The translations under genes and the position numbers were made by a program. From Eurosta solidaginis (lineage: Eukaryota; Arthropoda; Insecta; Diptera; Tephritidae), in contig NC_090319.1 of NCBI RefSeq assembly GCF_040869045.1, positions 60,236,779 through 60,300,778 of the forward strand: a stretch of 64,000 nt of DNA, written 5' to 3'. Under the pieces are notes generated by a model. The model was not told where the DNA came from and did not search any database. It saw only the letters and a list, made by a program, of their open reading frames with translations. This document shows, piece by piece, positions 11,228-24,800 of the stretch (its first letter is position 1; each line of letters opens with the position of its first letter).

Positions 11228-11392
11228 TAGATTTTTATTTTTCACACTTCACTATAATATTAAAACGGAATGCAGATATTCCTTGCTTTTGAAATTCGGC
11301 TTAAAAATTGCACATGGAACAACTAAAGACTCTCCTGATGTAAACAAAATTTCTTAGTACTTCTAAATCGCGGGCCCACTCAGAAACCCCTG
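11228..11392 (-). mobile_element. hAT 5'-end fragment
   Basis: It is the reverse complement of about 59740-59890, the left end of the hAT at 59687 (gcacatggaacaactaaag, ctctaaatcgcggg). The terminal 50 bp and all coding sequence are absent. 11393-11745 beyond it is non-coding; aatcggttcagtagtttagg near 11660 resembles a LINE 3' tail region. Confidence 0.75.
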
Positions 11393-11745
11393 GTGATGTG
11401 CTATACTTGATATCATTCGCTATAATATTTTTTATTGATAAGCACGTTGTTTAATTAAACACCAACCAATTACACGGAAGGTATCCGCACCACCGAAAAT
11501 ATGAGTGCCGGTGCGTATACGTAACATTTTATTATTACGTATAAACATATAACAAAAATTTGCAATAAAATAATATTGCGACTATAAACTGAGATATAAC
11601 CTATCCTATATTTCAAGTTATATCAAACTAAACACGGGGTGCAAAACAAATTCAAAATCGGTTCAGTAGTTTAGGAGTCCATCGCGTACAAACAATATGA
11701 CACGTGATTTTTATATATTAAGGTTTATGTAAAAAATAAATAAAC

Positions 11746-12540
11746 AAATGTAAGGCGCAATAACCTCCAAAGAGATTTTAGGCTGAGCTTCTCTTCCAAT
11801 TGTTAGAGTGTAAGCAGTCTCTAGAGAGAATCGGGACAGGGAGAAGCATACATCTATATTGGGTCCCAGGGCATATGGGAATAGATGGGAATGAAAAAGC
11901 GGATGAACTAGCTAAAAAGGTCGCATTCTTGAAGCTTGCTCCGTAGACGTACCAATTAGACTGGGCGAGATTAAGCGAATGCGAGAGGTGCGCATGATCG
12001 CGGGGCCGTAAAGTGTCGAAGATTATGTGTAGATTTTACAACCTTAGACTAACAAAGTTGCTTCTATCATTAAAAAGAGAGGACTGTATACTCATGACAG
12101 GTATTCTGACTGGACACTGCCTTCTGGCGTCACATGCCTTTAAATTAGGCTTGGTCAGTGATAGCAGATGTAGGAAGTGTGGGCTGGAGGAGGAAACGCT
12201 CGAGCACATTCAGTGCTTGTGCCCTGCGCTTGCCGGGTAAGACTCCAGCTATTAGGAGTGATACAGCTGTCAGATCTAGAAGCAGCAAGTGGCTTAAGTC
12301 CTAGGAAGCTCCTAGTATTTGCCAAGAGGACGGAGTTATTTTATAACATAGTTCCTGGTTTTTGATAGGGTTTTTTAGTTTGGTCGTTAAACATACTTCT
12401 GGTAACACTACGGACTTATTCAGTCTATGTGAGGTGGTCATGGACCAGTCAGTTCAACCTAACCTAACCCTCTCTTCCAATTTGCATCGTGCTCCTTTTA
12501 ATTTTTCCTATAAATTGGCCGACGAAATATACAAGCATCG
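11746..12540 (-). mobile_element. SINE fragment split by a LINE
   Basis: aatgtaaggcgcaataacctcc...cttctcttccaatt (11746-11801) resumes at tctcttccaatttgcatcgtg (12471-12540). Together they match the SINE 3' half. The LINE at 11802-12470 sits between the two halves of its own target duplication. Confidence 0.8.
11802..12470 (+). mobile_element. 5'-truncated LOA-type LINE 3' end
   Basis: It is flanked by the 12-bp duplication TCTCTTCCAATT (11790-11801 and 12471-12482). It encodes the end of the RNase H domain (YWVPGHMGIDGN) and the C-terminal CxxC region, then ends ttcaacctaacctaaccc. It matches 33566-34255 with small deletions and is frameshifted. Confidence 0.88.
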
Positions 12541-12703
12541 CTCGTTTACAGCTCTTTATGTCTTAATAGACTGTCGTGCTGGCATCGATTGAGCTTTCGT
12601 TGAAACGTCCAGTGGCTTAGCACTTTCGTCCAGTTCGTGTAGTCCTGTCTTGACACGATCCGTTTCCCACATATATGTATATTTATTTATTCGCTAAACT
12701 TAC
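12541..12703. other. Hcs intron, no feature seen
   Basis: No repeat or exon is recognised apart from the splice donor GTAAGT on minus at 12698-12703. Confidence 0.5.
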
Positions 12704-12847
12704 CTTATAAGTTTCATTTCCCTTCAATGTATTAACAACAGCCGCGCCTATCAAGTGTTGCAATAATGGTAATCGACCACCAAGTGGGGTATCCAACGAA
12801 ATGTGCAATTGTATGGAAAACATAGCACAACCCAATGGGCTCAACCA
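12704..12847 (-). CDS. Hcs: Hcs exon: biotin-ligase domain, second part
   Basis: 48 codons, phase 0 at both ends, starting after cttacag and ending before GTAAGT. It begins WLSPLGCAMFSIQLHIS and runs to LIGAAVVNTLKGNETYK, matching the ligase region just before the KWPND motif. It is separated from the previous exon by a 65-bp intron. Confidence 0.93.
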
Positions 12848-15800
12848 CTGTAAGGAAGCAACATTTTATTATAATTTCATAGTTTTTTTTTTCGCCGAGG
12901 TTACTAACTAACCAGATTGTTGCTACGTCCAACGCCTTCCGTCTGTTGACGTACCAAAACAGCAATGCCATCCGTTAGCTCCAATTCGCTAACAACATTC
13001 ATACTACTGCTTACTATGGGCGCGTATATAACAAGGCGTCCAATATAATTGGTTTTTAAATTCTATAAAGAAACGGAATTTAAATTTTTTCCATATATCG
13101 TCTGCTATTTCGACTCTATTTCTGCGGTTGTTTAAAAACATTCTATCTCAGTAAAATTTTGAATAATGCCCCATATAAGAATTTTTTGGATGAACGCCCT
13201 GCTTAAAAATCTATCCAAAACGCTCTCTCTCGCAATTTTATTCTATAAGGTCCTGTTTTCGAGTTCGGTTAATATAGGACGTTTATGAATAAAGGAATAA
13301 AGTTTTATAAAATCGAATCGAACCGATTTATACAACGAACCGAAAACCATCCAAAAAAATTGGTTCGAAATAAAACTTCACCGGAAAATTTAAAATTTGT
13401 TTATCTTACACTATTCACCTAATCTCAAAATTAAACATAAATAAAATAATAAAAAAAAATGTTAGTTAAACGGTTTTATTGAAAAGAATACTTATATTAA
13501 GTAATAATAATACTGTAACGAATTTAGGGAAGTTCCGCTTATTTGCAACCTTCTGCTAACATTCGTATCGTTCACAATTAAACTTCACTTCGCAACTGAT
13601 AGCGTGTTTAAAACAAGCTGATTGCTCATGCCGCAGCTAGTGCTGCTTTTATACTCTTCGGTTTCCTCGCTGGCATATTTCTAGGCGTTTCTCCTTCTAG
13701 AATTTACTAGTTCGCTGAAGATTGCACACTTTTGTCAGTATCTCAGAAATATGCATGTGTATGTGTGAGAACTACTTTGCTGATGATTGCATACTTTTGT
13801 GAGTATCTCTTCGCTGCCGTATGTACATATGTGTAGACATAATAACTGATTTGTTTATGTAGATACAAATGACTGCTTAGTATCGGCTTAGAGATGATAG
13901 TATCCCTTAGTGTTGCTCATATTCGTCACAATACTAAAAGCTAGAAAATAATTAGGTAGGTCCTAGGCACTAGTCATCACACTCCTCATCAGTCTAGGGC
14001 GTTCATCAGACAATTAAATAAAAGCGTTGGACGCGTTGGACTACCTAGTACCTAAGACCTACCGAATTATTTTCTATCTTTTAGTATTATTACTGAATGT
14101 AAGTATTGTTTTCAATGAAACCATTTAACTTAAAAAAAGATTTTTATTATGTTTTTTTTTTCAAGTTTTTAGTCTTTATTTAATTGCCTGTTATTTCTCA
14201 TTATATTTAGTTCATTTAGTGACTCATTATTACAAGGACTTTACTCGACTCAGCGCCACGTATGCTTGTCCCTCCTCGAACTCCAAAGTATTTTGATATC
14301 ACTTCTTCGGGACTATATGTAATATTTGTTCCAAATATGAGCCAAATCGGACCACAAATACGATTTTGAAATATTTCGATCCATGCGCCACCTATCGGAG
14401 TTTTTTTTTCTTATAATTGCATTGTCATCGGGTTCTGAACTATATTTCAAATTTCAAGCTTGTAGCTTATCAACAACACAACAAAGCCGCGGGCGTTGAT
14501 GGATTGCCTGCGGAGCTATTCAAATACGGCGGCGAGGAGTTGGTAAGGCGCATACATCAGCTTCTTCGCAAAATATGAGCGGACGAGTGCATGCCCGGCG
14601 ATTGCAATTTAAATGTTCTTTGCACAGTCCACAAGAAGGGGGATACTGCAAACTGCACCAAGTATCGCGGAATCAGCCTTCTTAATATTGCATATAAGGT
14701 CCTGTCAAGTGTATTGTGCGAAAGATTGAAGCCCACCGTGAATCGGCTGATTGGACCTTATCAGTGCGGCCTCAGACCTGGTAAATCTACCGTCGACCAG
14801 ATTTTCACAAATGCGCCAAATCTTGGAAAAACTCCGCAAAAAAAAACGATACACATCACCTCTTCGTCGATTTTAAAGCCGAAAAGGAGCTACCTATATG
14901 CCGCTATGTCTGAATTTGGTTGCCCCGCAAAACTTATACGGCTGTGCAAAATGACGTCGAGCAAAACCATCAATCCGCTCAGTCAGAATTGGGAAGCACC
15001 TCTCCGAGCCGTTCGAAACTAAACGAGATTTCAGACAGGGTGACCCCCTGTCGTGCTTTTTCTTTAATTTGATGCTGGAGAAAATTATAATAGCTGCAGA
15101 ACTTAACCACTCTGGAAAAATATTCTATAAAAGCGTGCAATTACTGGCATATGCTGATGACATTGATATCATCGGCCTAAACACCCGCGCCGTTAGTTCT
15201 GCATACTCCAAACTGGAGAGATAAGCGGCAAAGATGGGTTTGATGGTGAATGAGGACAAAACGAAGAACCTGCTGTCATCGAGCAAAGAGTCAGCGCATA
15301 TGCGCCTTGGCAACCACGCTACTCTTGACAGCCATAATTTCGAAATAGTAAAAGACTTCGTTTATTTGGAAACCAACATCAAAACTAGCAACAACATCAG
15401 CTCTGAAATCCAGCGAAGAATCACTCTTGCCAATAAATGCTACTTTGGACTAGGTAGGCAATGGAAAAGTAAAGTCCTCTCTCGGCAAACGAAAATCATA
15501 CTCTACAAGTCACTTATCGTTCCCGTTCTGCTATATGGTGCAGCATGAACCATGACAACATCACATGAAACGGCTCTGGGAGTGTTCGAGAGAAAATTTC
15601 TTCGAAAGATTTATGCACCTCTACGCATTGGCGATGGCGAGTAGCGAAAAAGATTTAACGATGAGCTGTACAAGCTATATGCAGACATCAATATAGGGCA
15701 GCCAATTAAAACACAGCGGCTGCGCTAGCTAGGCCATGTTATGCGAATGAAAGATAACCCTCCGGTCAAGAAAGTGTTTCTATCGGAACCCGCCTATGAA

Positions 15801-18800
15801 AGCAGAGGTAGAAGGCGGCCCCCACTCCGTTGGAAAGACCAGGTGGAAAACGATTCAAACTCTCTTGGTGTGACCAATTGGCGCCGGTTGGCAGAGAGAA
15901 TAATCGACTGGCGCGCCTTGTTGGACGGTCATAACCGTTTAAACGTTAAACGCCAATTAAGTAAGCAAGTAAGCTTATCGGGAAGTTACTTAAATTTCAA
16001 ATACAAATTTCTGTTCGCTACACAGAGTCAAACTAAATAAAAGCGTTTAAAAATGGAAAATAAATTCTAAGTTTTCATTCAAAATTCATGAAAAATAGCG
16101 AAAGCTCTTTAAGTATGTCGGTTTGGTATATTTAATTGTTAATAGGATTTATTTACTATGGTGAAACATTTTTTTAATAGTATCAAATCTAAACAACGTG
16201 AAGGTTGAAACACTTGAACCGCGCCAGGTCGATGGATCAGAGATACCCAGGAACCGTTTCATGCGCCGGTACAAGTTTTAGTCAAGTGGTTCAAGCCGTT
16301 GAACTGAGCCACTTCTATTTTTGAGGTTTGCAGACCTGGTTATATGCTTACAAAGGAATGCAAGAGGCTACTGAATGCATTTCTCCCAATACAAAATCTT
16401 ATATATTATTTCTATTATTGCTGTTTTTATGTACAGGTCCCTTTTTCGCTATTATTTGGAATCCAAATCTATAAATAAAGTTTTGGTTGTAAAGGTGGGG
16501 ATTCGTACTATTAGCGAGCTTTGGGCATTATTAGTCCTAGTGCTTTTGTTTAGCTATATTTTATCAAAATAATTTGTTAAAAATAAACGATTGTGAGCAC
16601 ACACAGAAATCTATCTGTACTATGGTACTATTGTGAATATTTGATTGGAACTAACACTGCATTACCGGGAATTGCTAACATTCGCCAGATGGCAGCGCAA
16701 GCGTATGTAAGTTTATAAATAGATGTTTGATTGATAGAACAGCTGATTTTGGTTGATATTTGATATGAGGCTTTTATATTTGTTACGCAAGATGCGCACG
16801 GGTCCGGCTCGTAAAAATATAATAATGAATAATAAGAATTTAAAAATAATATAAGTTTCTCGACAATAACTCTACAACGTCTTTACGAATCTCAGAGCTC
16901 ATTAAACTTAAAAAAAATTACAATAGTCAAACCTTTCACTATTTAAATGCGAACAACTAGTCGATTAGTCATAGTCGACTATTTTACTTCACAGCTTTTG
17001 CTAGTCGATTATTTGGATAGTCGATTATCTCGAGCTCTAACTGCAATGGGTCCGCCATTAAATGAAAAATTATTCGGGAACGAACTAACTGTGCTATATA
17101 CTCACATCAAAATATTCTACAGTTGAAAAATCCTCCGGACAGGAATGTATAAGTATTGGAAGAACATTAGTATTAGCACTTTTTGGCTTATCACCTTTGC
17201 CACAAAACTGCATGGTCAATTTAGACGTAGTAACAATGTTGCCAGAAGCACCAGATTTCTTAAGTTTGCCTAATACTTCGAATTTAGACTGTGAAGAAAT
17301 GTTAAGAATCTTGTTTATTATGAAAATTGTGACACCATGATATTATTGTATTAGTACTAAAGAAAATATTTAAGAAATTAGTAAAATTTACCTTTAAGTA
17401 CAATATTTTAGTCATTGTCAATAAAACAAGTGTGATATCTTATTCGTCAACTGTCTGAGACGACGTTCAAGATGGCTACTTTTTAGCGGTTTGCCAGCGT
17501 TTTAACAGGATGTTCAATATGGCGGCGTATTGGTCCGGCTATCTTCAGCGGGTGATAGAAAGAGATACCGAATGAGACCACGGTAGTAAATTATAAATCA
17601 GGTGAACGGTGCTATTTGTAATTTTGACGTCTATGCAGAAGTTATCACACTTGTCTTATCCACAATGATTTTGGTGCTTCGCTTTTAAGATTAAATCACA
17701 GTTGAAGTTCAGCAATTAACCTTCAATTAAATCAACCTTAAGCGGAGTTTAAATAGCATCAACCCATGCTTGCTATAGTTCAATATTCATCAATCCATAT
17801 GGCGATTCGCTTTGTCTTGCAAATAAACGGTGCACGGATTGTAAAGCCTCAACAACAAAACACACTAAAAAAATTATAATGCAATCCGTGTAATTTATAG
17901 TATTGTAACGAATTTTTTTGGGGATTCCTGATTATTTTGCACCTTCTGCTAACGTTCGAATCGCTGAACTGTCGAATAAGTAACTCAAATATTCAGTATT
18001 GCAAAATTTTCTTTATTTAGACTACTTTGGGAGTAGCACAATTATACTTCAATATCACGTACTTCACAAAAGTGTGTTTTAATCAAACTGACTACTGATT
18101 CCTTAGCTTGCGCTGCTTTTATATTCTCGGTTTGCTCGTTCGCCCATTTCTTCTAAGGTCTAGTCATTTTGCGTACATCTGCTCGAGAACAGTTGTATCT
18201 CATGCTTGGTTACCCAGCTATATACATGTATCCCTAGAATATCATTCTTCGTCGAAACGACGACGCATGTTTTTGCTTTTGGTTATTCTCCTTAAATTAT
18301 ATCTTTTTTTTTGTGCTGAATTTTTGTATAGATAATATTAAAAAGCTAAACGGGTTTTGTCTTATTTCATTAAAATACATTAAAAAGAATTTACTAATAC
18401 AAATTTAATCATCTTTTTTAAACAGGAGACATCCTTTGTACCCTTTTAAATATTACCGTAGTCGATTCGACGAAGTATGATGTTTACGTATTAAAAATAA
18501 GTATGATATTCTTGGGCTATATTTGTAATTTATGCTTTTCTTCTAGCCATATGCGTGTGTATGTGTGAGTACAACTTCTGCTTTTATCTGCAGGCTACAT
18601 ATATGTATGTGAAATATCTCTTCGCTTCGAGTTGCTTGTTATGTGTGTGGAATGTTCTTCGTTGGTTTGTACATAAATGTCGTTGCTTGCTGTTGTGATT
18701 ATTTACTAACAGCATAGTGATGCTAATATTCGCCACAGTATGATTAAACCCTTGTATATTTTTGGGTGACGATGTGAAGGAAATTAAAATCAATCCTGTA

Positions 18801-21800
18801 TTGACGGTTTCCTCTCAATCATCTCATTTCTTACACGAAAAAATCATGCACTGACGTAGCCACTTTCAAAATATGGTAAACGCAAATGTAACGCATTGAC
18901 AATTATTTACTACATCACATCAACGCTTTAAGTTATTTTAATAGTACATGCACCTAGATTAGCGCATTATTTTCCCCACAATACACAAGAATTACAAAGA
19001 TTTATGTTTTTCTCTCCATTGCATTCGCCTAACACCAACAAGCAGATTTTGACAATCTAAACACGGGTAAATTGTTGCTGTAGAGATGCGGCAATCCTAT
19101 AGTTGAACCATGGTTGAGCTATTGTTTTTCATATTTTTTCGTATGGACAAGGAAGAAACTGACATCTGAGTTGAATGTGTTTATTTAAATGGTAAACGCC
19201 AGATAAGCCACGTATCGGTCGTCGAATCCGTCATACTTTGCCAATTTTCTAATTTTGATATTCCCCAGCCACATCACATATATTGCACCTTATTGTTTGC
19301 GATTCATAGTACGCGACTGTGGAAAATTGGTGTTTAAAATTAAGCTTGCGCTGCTTTTATACTCCCTCTTGCCTCGTTCGGATATTGCTCTAAGGGTATA
19401 GACTTTTCACGAACAACTTTCTCGAACAGCTGTAGTACAGCAGTAAACAAAAGAATTCTATACTCAAACATTCTCCATGTAAACACATACTAAGTGGCAT
19501 TTGTATTCGAAGATCTGCCGGCATTGTGCAACACTGATATAAACAATCTCTGTAATCCGTGCACCTTGCAAGACAACGCGAATCCCCCTAATAAAACACT
19601 CAAGAAATGGTCAAGCAAAATTTCGTTTTACAGAGTAGCAGTAGCTGCCAAAAATATATCTGCTACTGCTCTGGCTATGCGGAGTAGCATAAAAAAGTGC
19701 TTCGAGCTGTGTCGTGTTTTAGGGCGGAGCTGATAGCAGAATAAAAGCTCCAAACGAAATGTTATTTGCAGTGCGAGAGCAAAAAATTTAATTGATTGCT
19801 TGTATTTTGTTGCAGAACTTGGTCTTTTCTCTTGTTCTTGTTGGAGCTGATGCAGCGTTGTGATGTTGTTGTCATAGTGTTCCATACTTATCCACAATGG
19901 TTGTTGTTTTTGTACTTGTGGTTTTATTTGCCAGTCTTTCAGTTGCTGTTTTAGCTGTTTTTGTTATTTTTATTGCATCGGGATACTCACCTATGTTCCC
20001 ACGTTGCATTCCACATTATTGTAGACAAGTAGTGGCGCGAGAAAAGACTAAAGGGCGAATTAATGGTGACTTATAACCATAAAGCTATAACCAAATAAAT
20101 CAACTGATCGAACCTACCTTATGGAAAGGAATGTAATCGATTAATAGTGCCATAACATAACGCTAACGCCATAGCCAATCAATTGGTTTTTGGTTCCTAG
20201 CCATATCCATAACCTAAAAATATTTGAGTTGGTGAATTTTATAACTTTTTGTAGATTTTCTTCATTGTTTTGGAAACGTTGTGACTAAGAGACTTATTTT
20301 TTGTTGAATATGTTCGTAATTTTTTGCGTTTTCTTCATTTTTATGAAATTTTCACGATTTTTAGGTTAAGGCACCATTAATCGATCACATTGAGATGGTT
20401 ATGGATATGGGTATGGTTACGACTATGGCTTTAAGTTCTGCATAACAATGCCCATTAGAGTAAATAGCAATTACTTTTTTTTCTCGTTCCATTACATAGT
20501 ATTTCGTTTGTGGTTTTTATTCTGCTATCAGCTCCGCTCTAAAACACGACGTATCTCGTAGCAGAGAATAACAAATGCTATCACAGCTCGGCTCTATGCT
20601 TTGTGGACACCGCGCTTAAAGAGCTAATTAAACTTCCTTAACCCTAACGCCATAGTCGTAACCATACCCATATCCATAACCATCTCCAATGTGATCGATT
20701 AATGGTGCCTTAACCTAAAAATTGTGAAAATTTCATAAACATGAAGAAAACGCAAAAAATTACGAACGTATACCACAAAAAATAAGTCTCTTAGTCATAA
20801 CGTATGCAAAACAATAAATAAAATCTACAAAAAGTTAATAAATTCGATCAGCTTTTTTATCTGGTTATGGTTTTATGGTTATATGAGTAAGTCACCAATA
20901 ATTAGCCCTTGTTTGGCTCTTAAGACTTTTTTGTATTTAAACTTCGCTCCTAGCTGTTATTTGCTGTCTTACCATCTTTTAAGTCAAAAAAATGTCTTAT
21001 TCGAAATACTATCATAATTTGGTGACAAATTTACCTCATGCCGTCCAAGAAAGTATGCTTCTTGATAAGTTACTTTGGCTGCATTTGATTCTTTCTGTTG
21101 TACGCTTACGTTCAAATGTTTGCTCAATAAGTCTGCAAGAATTTCTAAGCGAATTTGCTCGTTCTGTTTCAATATTTTATATTTTAATTCATCCAATTCG
21201 AATTGGGACGGATTTGTTTCCAAATGCACCTAAAATATATAAATGTGTTTACGAAAACTGGCACGATTCAAATTCCTATGGAAAATAACACGTTTAATTT
21301 TAGCAGCGGAAAAGTCGCACCGTTCCTCATTAACGTGAAAGTTTTTAGTTTTTCTCGCGAATAATTAGACGTGCTAGGCTTCCATGGGACTACATAAATT
21401 ACACACAAAATATTTAAAAAAAATTATTCACAATTTTAGGAAGGGTGTGAGCTGGAATTTTGGTTGAAAACAGCTACATTCATATATGCTGATTAATTAC
21501 ACTATTGAGGACATCGCATTGCCGGCATTTATCCTGGTATCCTGCTATGTGGCTCATAGTGCGGCGGCACCATCGGGGAAGTGCAAGGGCTAGTGGAAGA
21601 GGAAGGGCGGTCGGTCATAGGCACTGATGCAAATGCGCACCACAATGCGTGGGGAGGAAGCTTCAGGGACAATTCAATAGACAACCTCACCTACGCGAGG
21701 GGAATCCTGCTACAAATATGAATGTATCATACACATATTTAGGCGACGAGGTTCTGGGGTCGCCAGCTCCTTATAGAAGTAGGGGTGAAATGGTCTAGAT

Positions 21801-24800
21801 GGTCGTGCTAATACCTTATTGTTGTTGTTGTTGTTGTGGCAGTGCTTCGCCCATCCAATAGGTGTGACAATTGAAGAGATGGTTGGTGTCATGTGGGGAC
21901 ACATTGCAAGCAGGGCATACATTTGATTCTGGATAGATAAGAGTTTAACCTATTACAGTAACCAGATCGAAGTTGAGCTAGAGTGGCTCGCGATTCCCTA
22001 GGGAGTGTGCGTTCCTCTTCTGCAAGTTTCGGGTATTGTTCTTTGAATACAGGATTCACTGGGCAATTCCTGGCATAAGGTCCGACACCTATTTGTGGAG
22101 TTCCCTGAGGACCTGCTTGTGTTTTTTGGCTTCATACGGCTGTGTTCTTCGGTTCCTTAATAGTGCTTTGTTCCGGAACGTATCCGACAAAGGCCCATCA
22201 GCATCGATAACACTCCCCAAAACCTTCGGGGAGTGACTTTATTTAATACAATAACAACAACAGGAGGCAAGTCTCTATTCTGTTACATATTGTAAAGAAA
22301 TTTGCGAATAGCTAACAGGGGTAGTGTCCCTACATATGTTCGTGCAACATCCAGCAATGCTCTTGATATTACATTAAGCTCTGAACGTGATATGTCAGGC
22401 TATGATTAGAGAGTCCTTGATAGGCCGTCCTTCTCAGACCATGAGTATAACAGCTTCAGCATCCCCCTAAAGAGGGACGAGAAGGAAGGAACCTTTAGAA
22501 ACCCTTGGTCAACGGACTGGAACAAATTTCAGGAGCATTTAGAATCAAAACTGGGACAACCCAAACAGGTTGCCGCTATAGAAGAATTGAAAGATCCAAT
22601 CAAAAATGCTTATGACTGCGTTCAACACAGCTTGTCCCCCAATAAGGTTCAGAGGAAAAGCATGCTCCATGGTTGTCGAAGGACTTGAGTCTTTTTAGGA
22701 GACGGGTAAAGAAATGTTTAAGCAGGCAAAGGTCGCGAAAAGCGAAGCATGTACGGACGAGTATAGAGAATATTTGAGGATCTACAAGCGCGTAATCTAC
22801 AAGGAGAAGAAAACTTCATGGAAAAATTGCTGTACGAATATCGAGTGCAAAAGCGAGGATATAGTACAGGGAGTATGCAGAAGAGCTAGCACATAAAACC
22901 TATACTTCGATCACGGGGCGTGTAGAGCCGAGTTTGGTGATTCATACCAAAATGGAAGACGGTGAAGACTTTTTCTAAGTTTAAATCGCCGGACCCAGAT
23001 TGTATATTCCATGCCATGCAACAAATCACGAGTACAGCGATCGTGAAATGGCCTATGTAAGTACATACCTTAGAGCGGGTCAAATTTATTATTGAAAAGG
23101 CACATCCAGTTTCTGAATCTATGGGTCATACTGAGTAATATTGTCCATGGGAACCATAGGTCTAATATGAATTTCGGCCTCCCTCATTTTGTTAGAAAGT
23201 TTTGTATCCCAATCCGAATAGCGGCTCTCACAAATAAAATACATGAGAATAAATGTCAAATTCGGATTCGGATTGGGATATAAAATTTTCTAACAAGGCT
23301 CGAAATTCACTTCAGACCTATGGTCCCATGGACAATATTACTCAGTATGACCCATAGATTCAGAAACTGGATGTGCACCTGAAGTTTTTTTCCCCCATTT
23401 TTCCCCATACAATTTGACCCGCCATAACATACAAGATTTGGCAAAGACTATGAGTGTATTTCTGCATGAAAAGTTTTTCAGTGAAAATTCATCTGCTGCC
23501 AGATGTGCCGTTCGGAGTCGGCAATTTGTAGGGCCGTCCGGCCTATTTGTAGGGAAAAACTAAAAAAGGGCACGAAGCGAATTGGAAGAAAGGCTCCTCG
23601 GAGGTAAATCGCGCCAAGTATTTATTATTATTATTGTTATTTATTTAGAAAAGAAAAGAAAAGAAAAGAAAAGAAAAGAAAAGAAAAGAAAAGAAAAGAA
23701 AAGAAAAGAAAAGTATAGAGAAGAAAAAGAAGTAAAAGAATATTAATAGTAGGATTGGTAAGTAAAATAAATTAAAGGAAAGAAAGGAAAGGAAAAGAAT
23801 AAGAAAGAAAATTAAAGGAAAAATGCAGACGAAAGGAAATGAAGATGAAAGAAAGTAAAGGTGTAGTGGTTCATTTTCAACCACCGGGCCAGTGACGTGA
23901 AAATATGGTGGAAGGGTTGGCAAAATGACACAGGTCCCCGACCCAGGAGGGCCCCGGGCCAAGAGGGCGCGAGCTCTCGTTGTCGTTTTTACTTTCAAAG
24001 TTCGGTTTGTTGAAGTCCAAAATGCGCTTACGAAACCATTCTGTTAAATTGCAAATCAGATGAAAGAAATAAAACAGCTTTATTTACTCAAAAAGAAGAT
24101 TGAAAACTACAATTTTGTAATGTTATTGATTTGCCATTGCAAGATCCTACTTACTATCGATACAGCCTCTAAAGCACTTCAGTCTAAAGCCACCTTAAGA
24201 ACTGGTATCGACATGAATTTGAAAGTTTAAAAATGGAAGCGAGTAGTGTAGCAGAAAAATTGTCCATTACCTAGCCAGAGGATGGTAAAACGTCATTTTG
24301 ATGGGCTTTGCGAAGATGATCCGGAAAATTTGTTCAAAGTGGACATATTTTATCGAGTATTGGACATCATTATAAACCAACTGAAATCGCGTTTCATACC
24401 AATGAACGAAATTGTTTAAAATTCCAGTTTTTTGCGGCCTTCTACTTTAAAAGTTTTAAATGACACTGATCAATTAAAAAAAAGCTCTAGAGTTTGTTGA
24501 GCTCATTGTGAATTCATACAAGTGAAAAATCTTGCTATTCCTCCATTGCCATACCTACCTGTCAAATATTAGCTGACAGTGAAGAACTGTTGTAGCGAAT
24601 GGCCAGAGAATGGAAGAAAGGTTTGTTTTTTGCTCGCTGTTATTAAACTTGAAGTGCCATGAATTGCCCATTTGTGTTTCAAATCAGCTTTTCTTTTAAA
24701 TTTGTCTAGAGAAAATCAGACTAGATTTTAATATTCATTTCTAAAATCTAGTTAATAGACAAAATATGAGCAGCCAATTAAGCAAAGGTTTTAAATAAGT

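Noticed and set aside
12440..12470. CCTAACCTAACC as telomeric repeat or chromosome healing site
   Set aside because: Two repeats only, at the 3' end of LINE copies with target duplications; flies do not use this telomere repeat.
12560..12690. Minus-strand reading WETDRVKTGLHELDES as another Hcs exon
   Set aside because: No acceptor/donor pair in phase and no resemblance to the ligase region expected next.
20052..20909. A single autonomous transposon
   Set aside because: No transposase; convergent copies of the 1-275 repeat explain most of the inverted identity.
23645..23998. 117-codon minus frame with Phe-rich end
   Set aside because: Translation of the (AAAAG)n microsatellite and flanking hAT end.
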